Assembly (NCBI GenBank): GCA_022592435.1
Contig: JABYQS010000614.1
Coordinates: 1-17,092 of the forward strand
Direction of reading: 5' to 3'
Source of the DNA: Cerioporus squamosus
Lineage: Eukaryota; Basidiomycota; Agaricomycetes; Polyporales; Polyporaceae
Length of the DNA: 17,092 bases
The notes under the pieces were generated by a model. That model did not search any database. It had not been told where the DNA came from and saw only the letters and a list, made by a program, of their open reading frames with translations. This document shows positions 1-9,287 of this stretch, one piece after another. Position 1 is the first letter of the stretch. Each line of letters begins with the position of its first letter. The position numbers and the translations under genes are program-made.

Positions 1-75
1 ACTAGACAAGGCGGGGCGAGGAGGGAGGATGCGCAGGTGTAGGTAGAGGGACAAGGACCATCCGCATAAGTTTTC

Positions 76-89
76 CGTGGCATGCCACG
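76..89. repeat. Perfect 14-bp palindrome
   Basis: CGTGGCATGCCACG is identical to its reverse complement. It lies in the presumed intron that follows the Ser/Thr-rich exon of the leftmost gene. A palindrome of this length could be a dimeric binding site, but nothing else supports that. Confidence 0.4.
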
Positions 90-141
90 TCCGTGTGGCA
101 GAAAGCGCTGCATTCCACGCAGAATATGTGACGGTACTCAC

Positions 142-556
142 ATTATCGTACTCGTCTGAGTTGACGTGGAGGGAACCACCGACGTCGACGACGTGGAACT
201 CGCCGCAGGGCCTGAGGTAGAGCCAGACGGGGGTGCAGTTGATGAGCCTGAGCTGCCAGGTGGTGGAGTTGTCGCAGATGCATCACTTGTAGGAGGGGAG
301 TGATAGCACTGGTACTAGAAGAGCTGGAAACAGGCGGAGGGGTGACGGAAGTGTCGGTAGGGGTAGTGGAAGTGTCGGAGGTGGTGGAGGTTGTGGAGGT
401 CGTGTCAGTAGTGGAAGTGGTAGATGTACTTGTGTCTGTGGACGAAGGAGGAGGATCGTTAGTTCGTGATGTCGTGTCAATCGTCGGGGAGGAGCAGAAG
501 AAGGGAGGTAGAGGAGGACGAAGACGGACCCTGAGTGGGCACAGAGGTGGAGGAGT
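142..556 (-). CDS. Ser/Thr-rich (mucin-like) surface-type protein, partial, three exons seen
   Basis: Three minus-strand exons are supported: 530-556, 316-435 and 142-247. They join in frame through introns 436-529 (acceptor CCACAG, CTAAC branch site) and 248-315 (68 bp, GTACCA...CTCAG). The joined peptide is almost entirely Ser, Thr, Pro, Ala and Gly with a few Asp, typical of an O-glycosylated stalk in fungal wall or membrane proteins. The last exon ends at a GTGAGT donor (136-141), so the gene continues left of the window. An upstream intron 557-701 (GTAAGG...CGTCAG, 145 bp) is possible, but I could not find a convincing start codon or signal peptide; further exons may lie up to about 1000. 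A frame of exon 142-247 shifted by one base reads as a Cys/Trp-containing peptide, but it does not connect to the upstream Ser/Thr exons. The function is unknown beyond the stalk-like composition. Confidence 0.55.
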
Positions 557-999
557 CTGACGCCGGCGGCGTCGACGGACGTCGGGTCTCCGCTCGACGG
601 TGGGGACGGACATGGGCGTTGTCGGGGAGAAGAGAGAATAGGAGGGAGGCGGTAGATGAGGAATGAGGCGTGAGGAGCAGAGACGGAGGGCGCTCCCTTA
701 CCAGCGTCATTACGCTCCGAGTCCGAGTCCAATCGCCCGGTTTATCGGCAGCCTTGCCGCTGCACTGCTCGTGCGATATCCATATCCGACGCCAACAACA
801 CGCACAACAAAACACTCACCAGATGTCGCCTGCGGCGTGCAGCGCGCCACGGACGTCCATGTTGCTCACGACGGTGGACGTGAATGTACAAGACGGAAGA
901 GCCAAGCTTGGTCTTTTTCAGTGACGATCACGCCCAGGACTGGTCACACGGTCTCCCCTCTCTCGTGCTCGCCCCGCCCCCTGCTCCAGTTGGCCTCCA

Positions 1000-2340
1000 C
1001 CTTTCTCTCCCCCTCCCCGACGCGCCTTTAGCGTGGCTTGGGCATCAACTATACCGACGCGCACATCGCTCGACACGTTTCCCGCAGCATGCAGTCCTCA
1101 CGCCCGCTTCCCAGCCATGCGAGCCCCACGCAGTCGCCTCCTGTCTGCTTAACCAAGCAAGGAACACGCTCTCGCGTCTCGACAAGTCCACCTGACGCCG
1201 TCGGGTCCTCTCTCCGATCTACTCCCCGCCCAAAGCAACCGGCGGGCCTCTTCGAAGGCCATTCAAGGCCGCGACATTGCTGGACGCTGTCCTGGTCCAT
1301 ACGATGCAGTGTTTTCCGCTCCGATCCCATGCGGACCGGGATCGTCTGCTCTGTCTGGCGCCCCTCTACCTTCAACTCTAAGTATCTGGCTCCGGCACCT
1401 GTCGGCACGGTTTGTCTATGTCGCGGAAGTTTCACTAAGTTTCAGCCTATATGTCAAAACCTCTAGCAAACTGACAAACCCTCGCAATTTTGCAGGTCTT
1501 CGCTATTTTCCGGGGAGCTCGGCGCAGCATATGTCATACCGTGTATGTCACGCCGGACGCAGCGGATGAGGTCGAGCAGCTGCTATTCTCAGAAATTGCT
1601 GCGGCCGCGCAGAGCCTAGTGCGTTGCGTTCACGCTCGTCATGTTTGCACCAATAGCCTTGCAGATCTCCTGTGGTGGCCGCACGAATCTCGACGCCAGA
1701 TGCAGCTATTCAATAGCCCGGTGTGGCTGGATGCTAGTCGAGACTGAGGACGGCCGGTGTCTAGAACAGTATATCAGCCTGGCCTGTAGGTCCCCTGAGC
1801 ATCGGAGCCAAACCCACGGCACTAGGCAATCGAGGAGGTCCTCAGGCCTTATTGGCCAACTCATATGCCACGAAATGAACGTTAACATTCACTCCGTCGC
1901 GCAGTGTGAAGACGACGCGCTCGCACACCCAAATCGCGTCTTACCAGGTACGCACTCTGTTGCGGTGAGTCTCACTTGTCTTCCGCAGGACACCACGCTT
2001 CTATCGACGGATTGGGGCCGTTCATTATACAAGCACGAAGTCAGATACATCACTCCACCGCCCATGGGCCTGCGCAGAGGCAGGAGAAGCCCCATCCCCT
2101 CGGAGATGTGCTTCCATGACGACGCGGAGTTAGTCCAGCCATTCATGAACACCACCCTACCTTCGGACGTGTGCTGCGATCTCGATAGTGAGTAGAGTGC
2201 GCTGTAACAGTCCACACCTCTGACCCTCGACGATGAGCAAATGACGACGAAGTATGCATAGTAAGTGACCCGTAACATAGAAACCAAGTGCAATGTACTC
2301 GCAGCCCAGTCCTGAAGCGAACGCAAGACTCATCGTGGAC
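1000..2340. other. Interval without a supported gene
   Basis: Several open frames of 60-180 codons exist on both strands, the longest being + 1641-2195 (184 codons). None shows a domain, a signal peptide or a consistent exon chain. An intron-like string with a strong acceptor (CTTCCGCAG, ending at 1989) interrupts the longest one. The stretch 1000-1200 is pyrimidine-rich on the + strand, as in fungal promoters. I see no mobile element. Confidence 0.4.
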
Positions 2341-2354
2341 GCACGTCTCATCTC

Positions 2355-3032
2355 TCAACTCTTCCCAACCTCGGCCTCCGCCTTCTCCCTCGGAGGCACG
2401 CTCGCTGCCCGGTCCCTCTTCCCGCCGCTGAACATCCGGCGGGCCTTCCGTCCCCGCTCCGACTTGTACGCCTTCCACGCCATCTCGGGTCCGACGGATA
2501 TCCCGCGCCCGATGCCCTCGACGAGCTTCCCGCCTCCGTACAGGACCGCGCCCGTGGCTGCGATCGCGACGCCGCCGACGGCGATTGGGGGCAAGACGAT
2601 CGCGAGGAGACCCGTGGAGACGGCGCGCACGAATTTGGCGCCGCTGCTGCGCTGTTTGTGTTCTCGCGGCGGTGAGGTCAGTTCTGGTTGGGACTTGGAG
2701 TGTCGATGTGAGGAGGAGGAGGGGTAGGGGTAGGGTGTGCGCGAGGACGAGGAGGAAGTGCGCGGGGAGGCTGAGGGCGAGGGAGAGAGCGCTGATGTCG
2801 ATGCGGATGCGGGAGAGGTGTGCGAAGAGGACGAGGAGGCGGACGCTCTGCGTACGACGTCCGGGGTGAGCATGGCTGCGTCAAATGCGCTCGCTGATGT
2901 GTGTGGCGAGGATGCGCCGCGAGTGGGGTTTGAACTGGCGAAGACGGTTGAGTATTCGGGCGGGGCCATGTCTTTTGCCTCCTTCGGAGGGGGTGCGGGG
3001 ATCTTCTCGTCGCCGGTGAGTGGTGCAATCAT
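2355..3032 (-). CDS. Ser-rich protein with one Gly/Ala-rich hydrophobic segment (hypothetical)
   Basis: An uninterrupted 225-codon frame starts at the ATG at 3032 and ends at 2355. Residues 1-30 are Pro-rich and acidic/basic mixed. Residues 60-115 are a low-complexity Ser/Pro/Ala tract. Residues 133-180 form a conserved-looking core: a hydrophobic stretch (about 139-165, beginning STGLLAIVLPPIAVGG) followed by a Gly-patterned amphipathic region (GGGKLVEGIGRGISVGPEMA). The C-terminus is strongly basic (RKARRM, GGKRDR). No N-terminal signal peptide is visible, so the core may be a single membrane anchor or a membrane-associating helix pair. GC-rich third positions and the contrast between core and low-complexity parts support a real gene. 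I know proteins of this general look from agaricomycetes but no named family or function. An AT-rich TATATT lies about 95 bp upstream (3123-3128). Confidence 0.75.
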   Translation of the reverse strand: MIAPLTGDEKIPAPPPKEAKDMAPPEYSTVFASSNPTRGASSPHTSASAFDAAMLTPDVVRRASASSSSSHTSPASASTSALSPSPSASPRTSSSSSRTPYPYPSSSSHRHSKSQPELTSPPREHKQRSSGAKFVRAVSTGLLAIVLPPIAVGGVAIAATGAVLYGGGKLVEGIGRGISVGPEMAWKAYKSERGRKARRMFSGGKRDRAASVPPREKAEAEVGKS

Positions 3033-3159
3033 CGTGTGCTACGAGGGGTGCTTATGGGTGCTGAAGACAGCCGCGCTCAGCGAGATGAAGCTTCCAAGCC
3101 GGGGCAACTATACACACCTTTGAATATAGCGTCGATATCGCTGAGGGTTCGGTTTGAGG

Positions 3160-3174
3160 GCGCAGGAGGGCGCA
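3160..3174 (-). promoter_or_regulatory. 15-bp motif shared with the CAP gene promoter (copy 1)
   Basis: TGCGCCCTCCTGCGC (minus-strand reading) lies 128-142 bp upstream of the ATG at 3032. An identical copy in the same orientation lies upstream of the CAP gene at 6208-6222. I found no third exact copy in the window. A shared upstream element is an inference from position and identity. Confidence 0.3.
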
Positions 3175-3179
3175 GATAG

Positions 3180-4370
3180 TGTGCGGGGCGGAGCAGGATT
3201 CGAGCGATCTCTCCTGTGCACTGTGGCCATTATAACCGGACGCTTGCGCGCAGCGTCGATCGTGCCTGCAACCACGCTGGCTACATACTCACTGCGAGCG
3301 AGAGCATCTGCCAAGTTCCAAGCCTTGACAGGAGGAAAGCGGTGTGCGTGGCGACTGCGCAGTCCGACGCTTCGTGATGCGCGTGGTTCCCGCATTCAGT
3401 ATCAGTGACGCCGTAGTCCGCAGCGGGAGATGCGGTGAGTGAGCCATCAGCTATCATTTAGTCCTCCTGCCTTGACTGAATGCTTTGTCGGCGAGGAGTG
3501 ATCGCAGTCAGGCCGCTCGAGGCAGCTGTGCACTGCTTCGACGACCTGCCTTCAAAATCGCTTCGACACGGAGCCATTGTAAGTCTTGGCTTCGTTTTGA
3601 AATGGGGATGCGATCTCTTACTTGAAGGCGTGAAGGGCGTCGATCCGGAAGTGTTTGGGAAGTGTACAACGAAACCCGGACATAAATCCCAGCATCTCGA
3701 CTCTCCGCCTCTCCTGTACCAATATTGACCCAACATATATTATCATTGGATGCCAAAGCGCTCAGGCAGTGCAGTGCGGCGATTGCCATTCACCGGGCAC
3801 TGCGAGGCTATCTCAACTTGGACTTAGGTGTGTTGGATACTTACAGCCCGCGTGGTCAGTACTGACATCGTCCCAGTATTGACGTTATTGGGCGAGTTTC
3901 AATGGGCGGCTCGGCTGGCACGCGGTGCGTCGGGCGTCGAGCGTCGGGCAAGCCGGTGCGCTCGCGCCGCGCACTGCTTATCATCCCGATCGCGGACTTA
4001 TCGCGATGGTAGCTACGTACATATAGTTTCCCTTTGCTCTCGAATTCCCCGCGCGTTTGCGACGAGGGCTCCCTGCTACACCCCGGAACGACCGCTTGTT
4101 CCAACACCCAGGTCCTTGAACACGGATGAGCCCATAGCACGAATGCACAGCGGCAATCTATGCATACCCTACCCCTTCACCTTGACGTCTGTCATTCTGC
4201 GGCCATGACCCGGTGTTGAACAGTCCTCGGTCCGACTTAACCTCGCTATATGCGTCGGCCACTACTGTGCCAGTGGCATGAACAAGGTCCGTGCGCTCGC
4301 CTGCGCTCCGAGTCTGTGGAGTCTTTGTGAGTGGGCACGGCAATGTCTGACCTAACGCTGGCAGGCTGAG
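3180..4370. other. Interval without a supported gene
   Basis: This contains only scattered frames under 130 codons on both strands (for example + 3480-3728 and + 3828-4208), with no domain signature, no convincing splice chain and more balanced base composition than the flanking genes. The right end should hold the promoter of the secreted-protein gene at 4430. Confidence 0.4.
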
Positions 4371-4375
4371 TCTGC

Positions 4376-4381
4376 TATATA
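4376..4381 (+). promoter_or_regulatory. Probable TATA box
   Basis: TATATA lies 54 bp upstream of the ATG at 4430, the expected place for a short fungal 5' leader. Confidence 0.5.
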
Positions 4382-4429
4382 GCGTTGAGCCAGCCATCCT
4401 GAACATTCGTACTTCCCGTCCCATTCAAG

Positions 4430-5118
4430 ATGTTCACCAATGCAATCACACTCGCGCTCCTCGCCATTGCTGCGGCTGCACAGAGCGTCATTATCGCATC
4501 ACCCATAGCGAACGGCACGCTCATTCCAGGCGAGACGTTCGTCGTGGACGTCGACAAACCGGTCCGTCCCAACTCCGTTCGTATATATACACCCAGACTG
4601 ATAATGGCTCGACACTGCTGTAGGCCACTCTCACGGGCTCCCAGGACGTCTCAGTTGTCATCGGCCTGCTGTCCTGCGTCGGGCTCGCGCCGAACGGGAC
4701 GTGCGACGGCGTCAACCCAACGGGCAACATCGGCCGTGTGCTCTTTTATGGGCCGTACGCGCCGACGCCCGTTGGGAACGGCCATGCTGACTTAGCGCAG
4801 AACTACACGGTGCAGGTCCCGAGCAATTTCCCGCTTGGGCACGCGATTCTGTCTGTCGCCCACTTCGGGCTGATCATCGTACGTCCGCTCTGCCGCTCTG
4901 TGATATGTGTCGGCCGCGATGTGCTCACTGTTCGTCTTGTGTCGTGGTCGTGGCAGGGTACGGAACCGTTCTTGGAGGTAGTACCTCAGCAGGTTATCGT
5001 TGTCGGAACTTGGAGCAGCAAAAGGTTTGGCCTTTGCCTTGTAGGAGCTCCAGCACATCGCGCTTATGCCCTTCCAGTCCTCGACCCTCGAGTATCCACG
5101 AGAATCACATATATATAG
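4430..5118 (+). CDS. Small secreted beta-rich protein, three exons
   Basis: Exons 4430-4561, 4624-4878 and 4957-5118 give a 182-residue protein. The N-terminus is a classic signal peptide (MFTNAITLALLAIAAAAQS), and the mature part begins near residue 18-19. The body alternates hydrophobic and polar residues, with motifs ETFVVDVDKP, ATLTGSQDVSVVIGL, GRVLFYGPY, NYTVQVPSNFP and ILSVAHFGLII. From memory these match a widespread small secreted family of agaricomycetes of unknown function. Intron 1 (62 bp) has a weak GTCCGT donor; a donor at 4577 would also stay in frame, but the chosen one fits the family spacing. Intron 2 (78 bp, GTACGT...GGCAG, CTCAC branch site) has no stop and is a multiple of three. 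The family normally ends close to the residues QQVIVV (141-146); here about 36 more residues follow before the TAG. The gene is convergent with the CAP gene and has an AATAAA just downstream. Confidence 0.8.
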
Positions 5119-5130
5119 AAAGTCCGTCAC

Positions 5131-5136
5131 AATAAA
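5131..5136 (+). terminator. Candidate poly(A) signal AATAAA
   Basis: AATAAA begins 13 bp after the TAG at 5118 of the secreted-protein gene, in the short gap before the convergent CAP gene. Confidence 0.45.
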
Positions 5137-5266
5137 ACCCGACAACTACGATAGAGCACGAGCGAAGCCTCGACCTATATAAGAGGAGAAACCGAGAGAT
5201 GCCAAGTTAGACCTTCGACCTCGCAACAGCCTGAGCTGGTGGGCGACAGGTGAGTGAGCCTCGTTC

Positions 5267-5961
5267 TCAGACCAGGACGTTCTGACTGTTGATCGGCACG
5301 GCGAGAAGACTCGTGAGCATCGCAGGAAACGGGCAGAGAACAAAGGAAGACGTACGGGAACTGGCCGATGATGTTTCCCTGAGGGAAGTACTCGCACACG
5401 AAGAACTGGGCGGGGCCGAAGTTCGCGGGGAAGATGCCGTTGCAGCTCTGCACCGCGCAGCCGACCTGGGTGGAGCCCTTCCAGACGACCTGGGTGAAGT
5501 GCGACGGCTGCGGGTTGTTGGGGTCGTACTGGGCTGCACGGCTTGGTCAGGAGCCGACTCGAGGCAGACACGAGTCATAAGTGTGACGCACAAACTTCGT
5601 CGGTCCAGGACTTGACGGCGGGACCGATGCCGTAGCTGCTTCCGGTACCGGCAGCGAGGTTCTCTATGGTCGATGGTGAGTGTCCCGAATAAGATACGAT
5701 CGACGGCTGATGAAACGCACCACCGAAGGGCCCGAGCTTGCCTCCGGAGTGCTGGAAGACGCAGCCGTCGGCCCAGGACTGCGCCTTGGCAGCGAGGTCG
5801 TCGCTCCAGCTGAGCGGGCCGACACCGTGCTGCGAGCGGATGGAGTTGTGCGCAAAGAGGTACGCAGCGATGTCTGTATCCGAAGTGTCCTTGGGGACAA
5901 GTGGGCCGGCGGCGGCAACCGCGAGGAGGGAAGCAAGAGCGAAGAAGGGCTTGAACATCAT
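5267..5961 (-). CDS. Secreted CAP-domain (SCP/PR-1-like) protein, four exons
   Basis: Exons 5721-5961, 5592-5663, 5356-5533 and 5267-5285 join in frame to 169 residues. Introns are 57, 58 and 70 bp (donors GTGCGT, GTGCGT, GTACGT). Residues 1-18 are a signal peptide. The CAP domain fills residues 30-164. It has the AHNSIR helix, H71 in VFQHSGG, E81 in GENLAAG, E103 in WTDEV and H116 in [11 protein letters not shown], which are the four cavity residues of CAP proteins. The closing motif [17 protein letters not shown] is typical of the family, and C67, C130, C135 and C151 can form two disulfides. The family is extracellular; members from yeast (Pry proteins) and a fungal plant pathogen are known to bind sterols or fatty acids. 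Sterol binding here is inferred only from the family. The first ATG of the MM pair was chosen, and a TATAAAA lies 112 bp upstream. Exon joins are well supported because each restores a conserved motif. Confidence 0.95.
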
Positions 5962-6072
5962 CTCGGTCGAAGACTGGGAAGGTGAATGGAGGAAGAAGGG
6001 TGGATCCTAGGAGAAGAAACCGAGAAGGGAAGAGAAGTGGGTTTCTGTCGATGCTCGTACCTTCTCTCAACG

Positions 6073-6079
6073 TTTTATA
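6073..6079 (-). promoter_or_regulatory. TATA box of the CAP gene
   Basis: The minus-strand reading is TATAAAA, 112 bp upstream of the ATG at 5961. It implies a 5' leader of roughly 80 bases. Confidence 0.6.
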
Positions 6080-6207
6080 CCCTCGTCGACCCCCAGGACG
6101 CGCACAAGATGTTTCGTGCTCGCAGTGCCGATGCATGCACACAAGCATACGATTGGCCGCGCCTTCGCCCCAGGACTCCGACCGACGCGAGCCCCTATGG
6201 TCAGCGC

Positions 6208-6222
6208 GCGCAGGAGGGCGCA
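6208..6222 (-). promoter_or_regulatory. 15-bp motif shared with the 3160-3174 site (copy 2)
   Basis: TGCGCCCTCCTGCGC (minus-strand reading) lies 247-261 bp upstream of the CAP gene start and about 130 bp upstream of its TATA box. It is identical to the copy upstream of the Ser-rich protein gene, in the same orientation relative to the gene. Confidence 0.3.
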
Positions 6223-6224
6223 AA

Positions 6225-7389
6225 TCGCTGCTTTCTTCCGCCGGATTGTCTGCAGCAAACCCGTGACCTATGTTGCAGGGCGAACACACTTGAAACAATA
6301 AGGGAAATATTCCGAGCGGTGCTGTAAGGTTTGTCAGTCCCGTCCAATAGACGACCTTCGACTTCATCCTTACCCGCCTCATTGCCAGAAATTCGTTTCG
6401 ACATGGTGCACTTGTTGTACCGTCCTCGGCGAGATCCCATACGGTGTCCAGTATACGACTGCGCCGTCGGTAGGTACAAGTAGGCGCATATTCACAGGTG
6501 ATTGACTGTGACTCTCTCGCAGTGGTCGCATACAGGCAGTGCGTCGCATATAGGACCCTGCATGCGCGCATGCGATAGGTCGCCGCCCATCGAGACAGGA
6601 GCGTCTAGGTCGGATGCGCGGAATATTTTGCAGCGCGGATGCCAGTGCTACATAGCCCAATATTCATCAGTTCATTCAAATTCGATGCGGACGTGTGTCA
6701 TAACCACTCACGGGGATCCATGGTCTAGCCGGAGGGGGTGACGGAACGGCCGCTCAGCGGCAGCAAGGAGCTCGGGGCAGAGCAGTGAGCGGCGGAGATA
6801 CGAGTTGCAGCTCGGCGCGCAGAGAATGGAGCGCTGTGCACAGGGGCAATAGAGTAAAGACCGTACGCTGTCTAGTGATCTCCACGTCGTTCTTGCCATC
6901 CCGCAAGCTGTCGGGTCTCCCTCGGCGTGCTGCAGTGCTGCACCTTGCAACTGCACCAACTAGTACTTACTCACGCCGCAAGAGACCTAGTCAAGGAGCT
7001 CGATCAAGGGATGGAAGAGAGCCGCCATCAACGCGTAATGACATGTACTGTAGACCACCTGCATAGCCAAGCTGAGGGTGTCTGCGAGATGGAGATCCGA
7101 GAGGGAGAGTTGTGTTCCCACATTCCACGTGGCCGGAAATAGGTACGCGATCAAGTTCAACTTCACACGAGCGCTACAGCGAGTGAGCTGCTGTCATCCA
7201 CATCGGCGAGGTACGAGCCTCCGCGACATTTTTGCCATATACAACTCACTGAATCTGACATACAGGTGATTGCGAGTCGCGCAGGCCGCCAGATTCTGCT
7301 CTAGTACTCACTGGCAACGGTTGGACGTGGAAAGTAGGTGTACGGGACGTGCTCGAACGGACGACTCTCACTGACCATCCTTGTCCAAG
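6225..7389. other. Intergenic stretch between CAP and F-box genes
   Basis: This is shared upstream DNA of two divergent genes. A minus-strand open frame runs from 6571 through the CAP exons, but it crosses the CAP introns and its upstream part shows no domain. No tRNA, repeat or mobile element is visible. I found no clear TATA box for the F-box gene. Confidence 0.45.
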
Positions 7390-9087
7390 ATGGTTGGAGC
7401 GAATGCAGAGGCCTATGAGGCATACTTGCTTGAGGACGAACGACGACGTTTCGTCGGTCTCAGGTCCGCCGAGCTTCAATACATGTCTTTGAGCGTCATC
7501 GGGGTCTACGAGGAAGAGATACGAGTCCTGCGCAAACGCATCCAGGAAGTGAAGTCAATATACAACACCGGTGCATCTATCAACGAGGTCCTCCCCAACG
7601 AACTTCTGGTACAGATCTTTCGTTGGGTCGGCCCTCGAACCAATACCGCTGACGCCATCCGCTTGACCCACGTATGCCGCTCGTGGCGGTCTTTGATTCA
7701 TGGTACCCCAGTGTTCTGGGCGGATCTTCTTGATCCCTATGACAAAATCTTCGCCCGGTATGAAGAGGACTTTTGGTTAGTCCGCACGGCCTTCCAGAAA
7801 TCCGCTCAGATGCCCGGACTACGCTTCTCGCTCAATGGCGCGTTCCTGCACTGCTTGGACATCTACACAAGCCTTACATGCCACGTTGGGCGCATCTCTA
7901 CTCTTCATCTCGACTGTACCGAAAAGAAACACCGGGATATGCGCCCGTTCTTTCGTCTGAAAATGCCCCAAGTGGAGGACCTGACGGCGTGGCTCAAGTG
8001 TTCCGATGCCTGCGTCCCCGCAGACACTCCCTTCAACTTCCCGCGCCTCCGACGTCTTCGCACGAACTGTGTGTCTTTCGCCATTCGCTGGATCAGCCCG
8101 TCAGTCCGTCAACTCATCATTGGCCAGCATTGGGAGGACTGGGGCCGCAAGGCCAAACCGAAACTAGCCCCTTGCTGCACCGTCCGTAAATTGGATCGGC
8201 TCTGGGACCCCCTCAGGGCCATATGCGCCAATCTGACAGAGATGAGACTCGACGCCTGCGTCGATGATGAAGTTTCAAGGCCGAGGGACCCTCCCCTGAA
8301 ACTACCGAATCTCGAGACCCTCCTCCTCTACGCACACAAGGCCGACACTATCCGGACAATGGTCGACTCCATGGAGCTACCCGCGACCGTACAGGTCACG
8401 CTTGCATCGGCATTCCCCTACGACGAGCTATGTTCCATGGGCACAACTCTCCCATGCATCCCCAAGATCGACCACCTGGCCATAGACATGGGGAACACAC
8501 GACATCCGGCCTATTCGTACGTCGTGAGAGGCTACGAAGGCCCGAAAAAGCGGCTCACGCTCTGCTCGTCGGGCGTCCTGCAGACCACGAGCTGCGACCC
8601 CATCAACCTCCTACGCTTCTACCAGGGTTCCGCGTCCATGTTCTCCTCCGCGACGGTAACGTCACTCGACGTGTCCTGCACGGAGCCGCTCGTGCCCGAC
8701 AACGCCGGGTGGCTCTGGCTCCTCCGACACTTTCCCCGTATCGACCGGCTCAACGTGAACACCCCCTCTTCCTACGACTTCTGCACCGCGCTTGCGCACG
8801 ACGATGTCTTGCCCAACCTGCGCAATCTGAGCCTCCGCACGGACACGGAATTGACGGCGGTGAACAACGAGATCATGGTGTTCGTGCTCGAAGACCGCGC
8901 GTCCCGGGGGCTGCTCCTCGAGTCGCTGTACTTCTCGCGACGTGCGTGCTCTCAGGAGGAGGCTGTCATTCCTGCGGATGTTGCAGCGGACCTCCGCAAG
9001 CGGCTCGATGCCATCGTACCGGACTTCTCGTTCTATGTCAAATGGGGACTGCGGCACGGCAGTGTCGAGGGGGTGGTATCTCTTTAG
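7390..9087 (+). CDS. F-box protein, intronless, 565 residues
   Basis: A single open frame runs from the ATG at 7390 to the TAG at 9087; three upstream in-frame codons have no ATG. Residues about 38-57 are an acidic/basic helix with coiled-coil character (YEEEIRVLRKRIQEVKSIY). The F-box follows at about 64-111: INEVLPNELLVQIFRWV, then LTHVCRSWRSLIHGTPVFWADL. The rest, residues 115-565, is a divergent leucine-containing region with repeated short hydrophobic strands (ISTLHLDC, LRRLRTNC, LETLLLYAH, VTSLDVSC, IDRLNVN, LRNLSLR), consistent with irregular LRRs. F-box proteins bind Skp1 and present substrates to SCF ubiquitin ligases; agaricomycetes have very large families of them, mostly uncharacterised. 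The substrate cannot be predicted. Length, layout and codon use are typical, and there is no sign of decay. Confidence 0.93.
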   Translation: MVGANAEAYEAYLLEDERRRFVGLRSAELQYMSLSVIGVYEEEIRVLRKRIQEVKSIYNTGASINEVLPNELLVQIFRWVGPRTNTADAIRLTHVCRSWRSLIHGTPVFWADLLDPYDKIFARYEEDFWLVRTAFQKSAQMPGLRFSLNGAFLHCLDIYTSLTCHVGRISTLHLDCTEKKHRDMRPFFRLKMPQVEDLTAWLKCSDACVPADTPFNFPRLRRLRTNCVSFAIRWISPSVRQLIIGQHWEDWGRKAKPKLAPCCTVRKLDRLWDPLRAICANLTEMRLDACVDDEVSRPRDPPLKLPNLETLLLYAHKADTIRTMVDSMELPATVQVTLASAFPYDELCSMGTTLPCIPKIDHLAIDMGNTRHPAYSYVVRGYEGPKKRLTLCSSGVLQTTSCDPINLLRFYQGSASMFSSATVTSLDVSCTEPLVPDNAGWLWLLRHFPRIDRLNVNTPSSYDFCTALAHDDVLPNLRNLSLRTDTELTAVNNEIMVFVLEDRASRGLLLESLYFSRRACSQEEAVIPADVAADLRKRLDAIVPDFSFYVKWGLRHGSVEGVVSL

Positions 9088-9287
9088 CACGGATGCATGT
9101 ATCTCTTATCTACTCCGCTGTTGCGCGATGCATGTCTCACTGGGGGAGGAGGATGGACACGACGTGATCATTTTTTTTTACTCAGTAGTGAAAAGCAGAG
9201 TACCAACATCCAGCTTCAGGTATGCCCTCCTTCGATGCACAAGTACGGCTCGGCGGCCATATACGTGCATCAGGGGTGATCGAAGGT

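Noticed and set aside
295..298. Frameshift in a G homopolymer within the Ser/Thr-rich gene
   Set aside because: A normal-sized 68-bp intron (248-315) restores the Ser/Thr frame, so no indel is needed.
300..560. + strand Val/Glu-rich frame
   Set aside because: It is the antisense reading of the Ser/Thr exons; the repetitive composition comes from the other strand.
5176..5183. TATATAAG as a + strand promoter
   Set aside because: It lies between the ends of two convergent genes, and no + strand gene follows it.
5267..6571. Minus-strand open frame of 434 codons
   Set aside because: It overlaps the CAP gene in another frame for most of its length, crosses the CAP introns and joins the true CAP frame only in the last few codons. 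The three-intron CAP model explains the DNA better.
8430..9167. + strand open frame of 245 codons overlapping the F-box gene
   Set aside because: It is a shadow of the F-box gene in another frame, basic and low in structure, without a domain.
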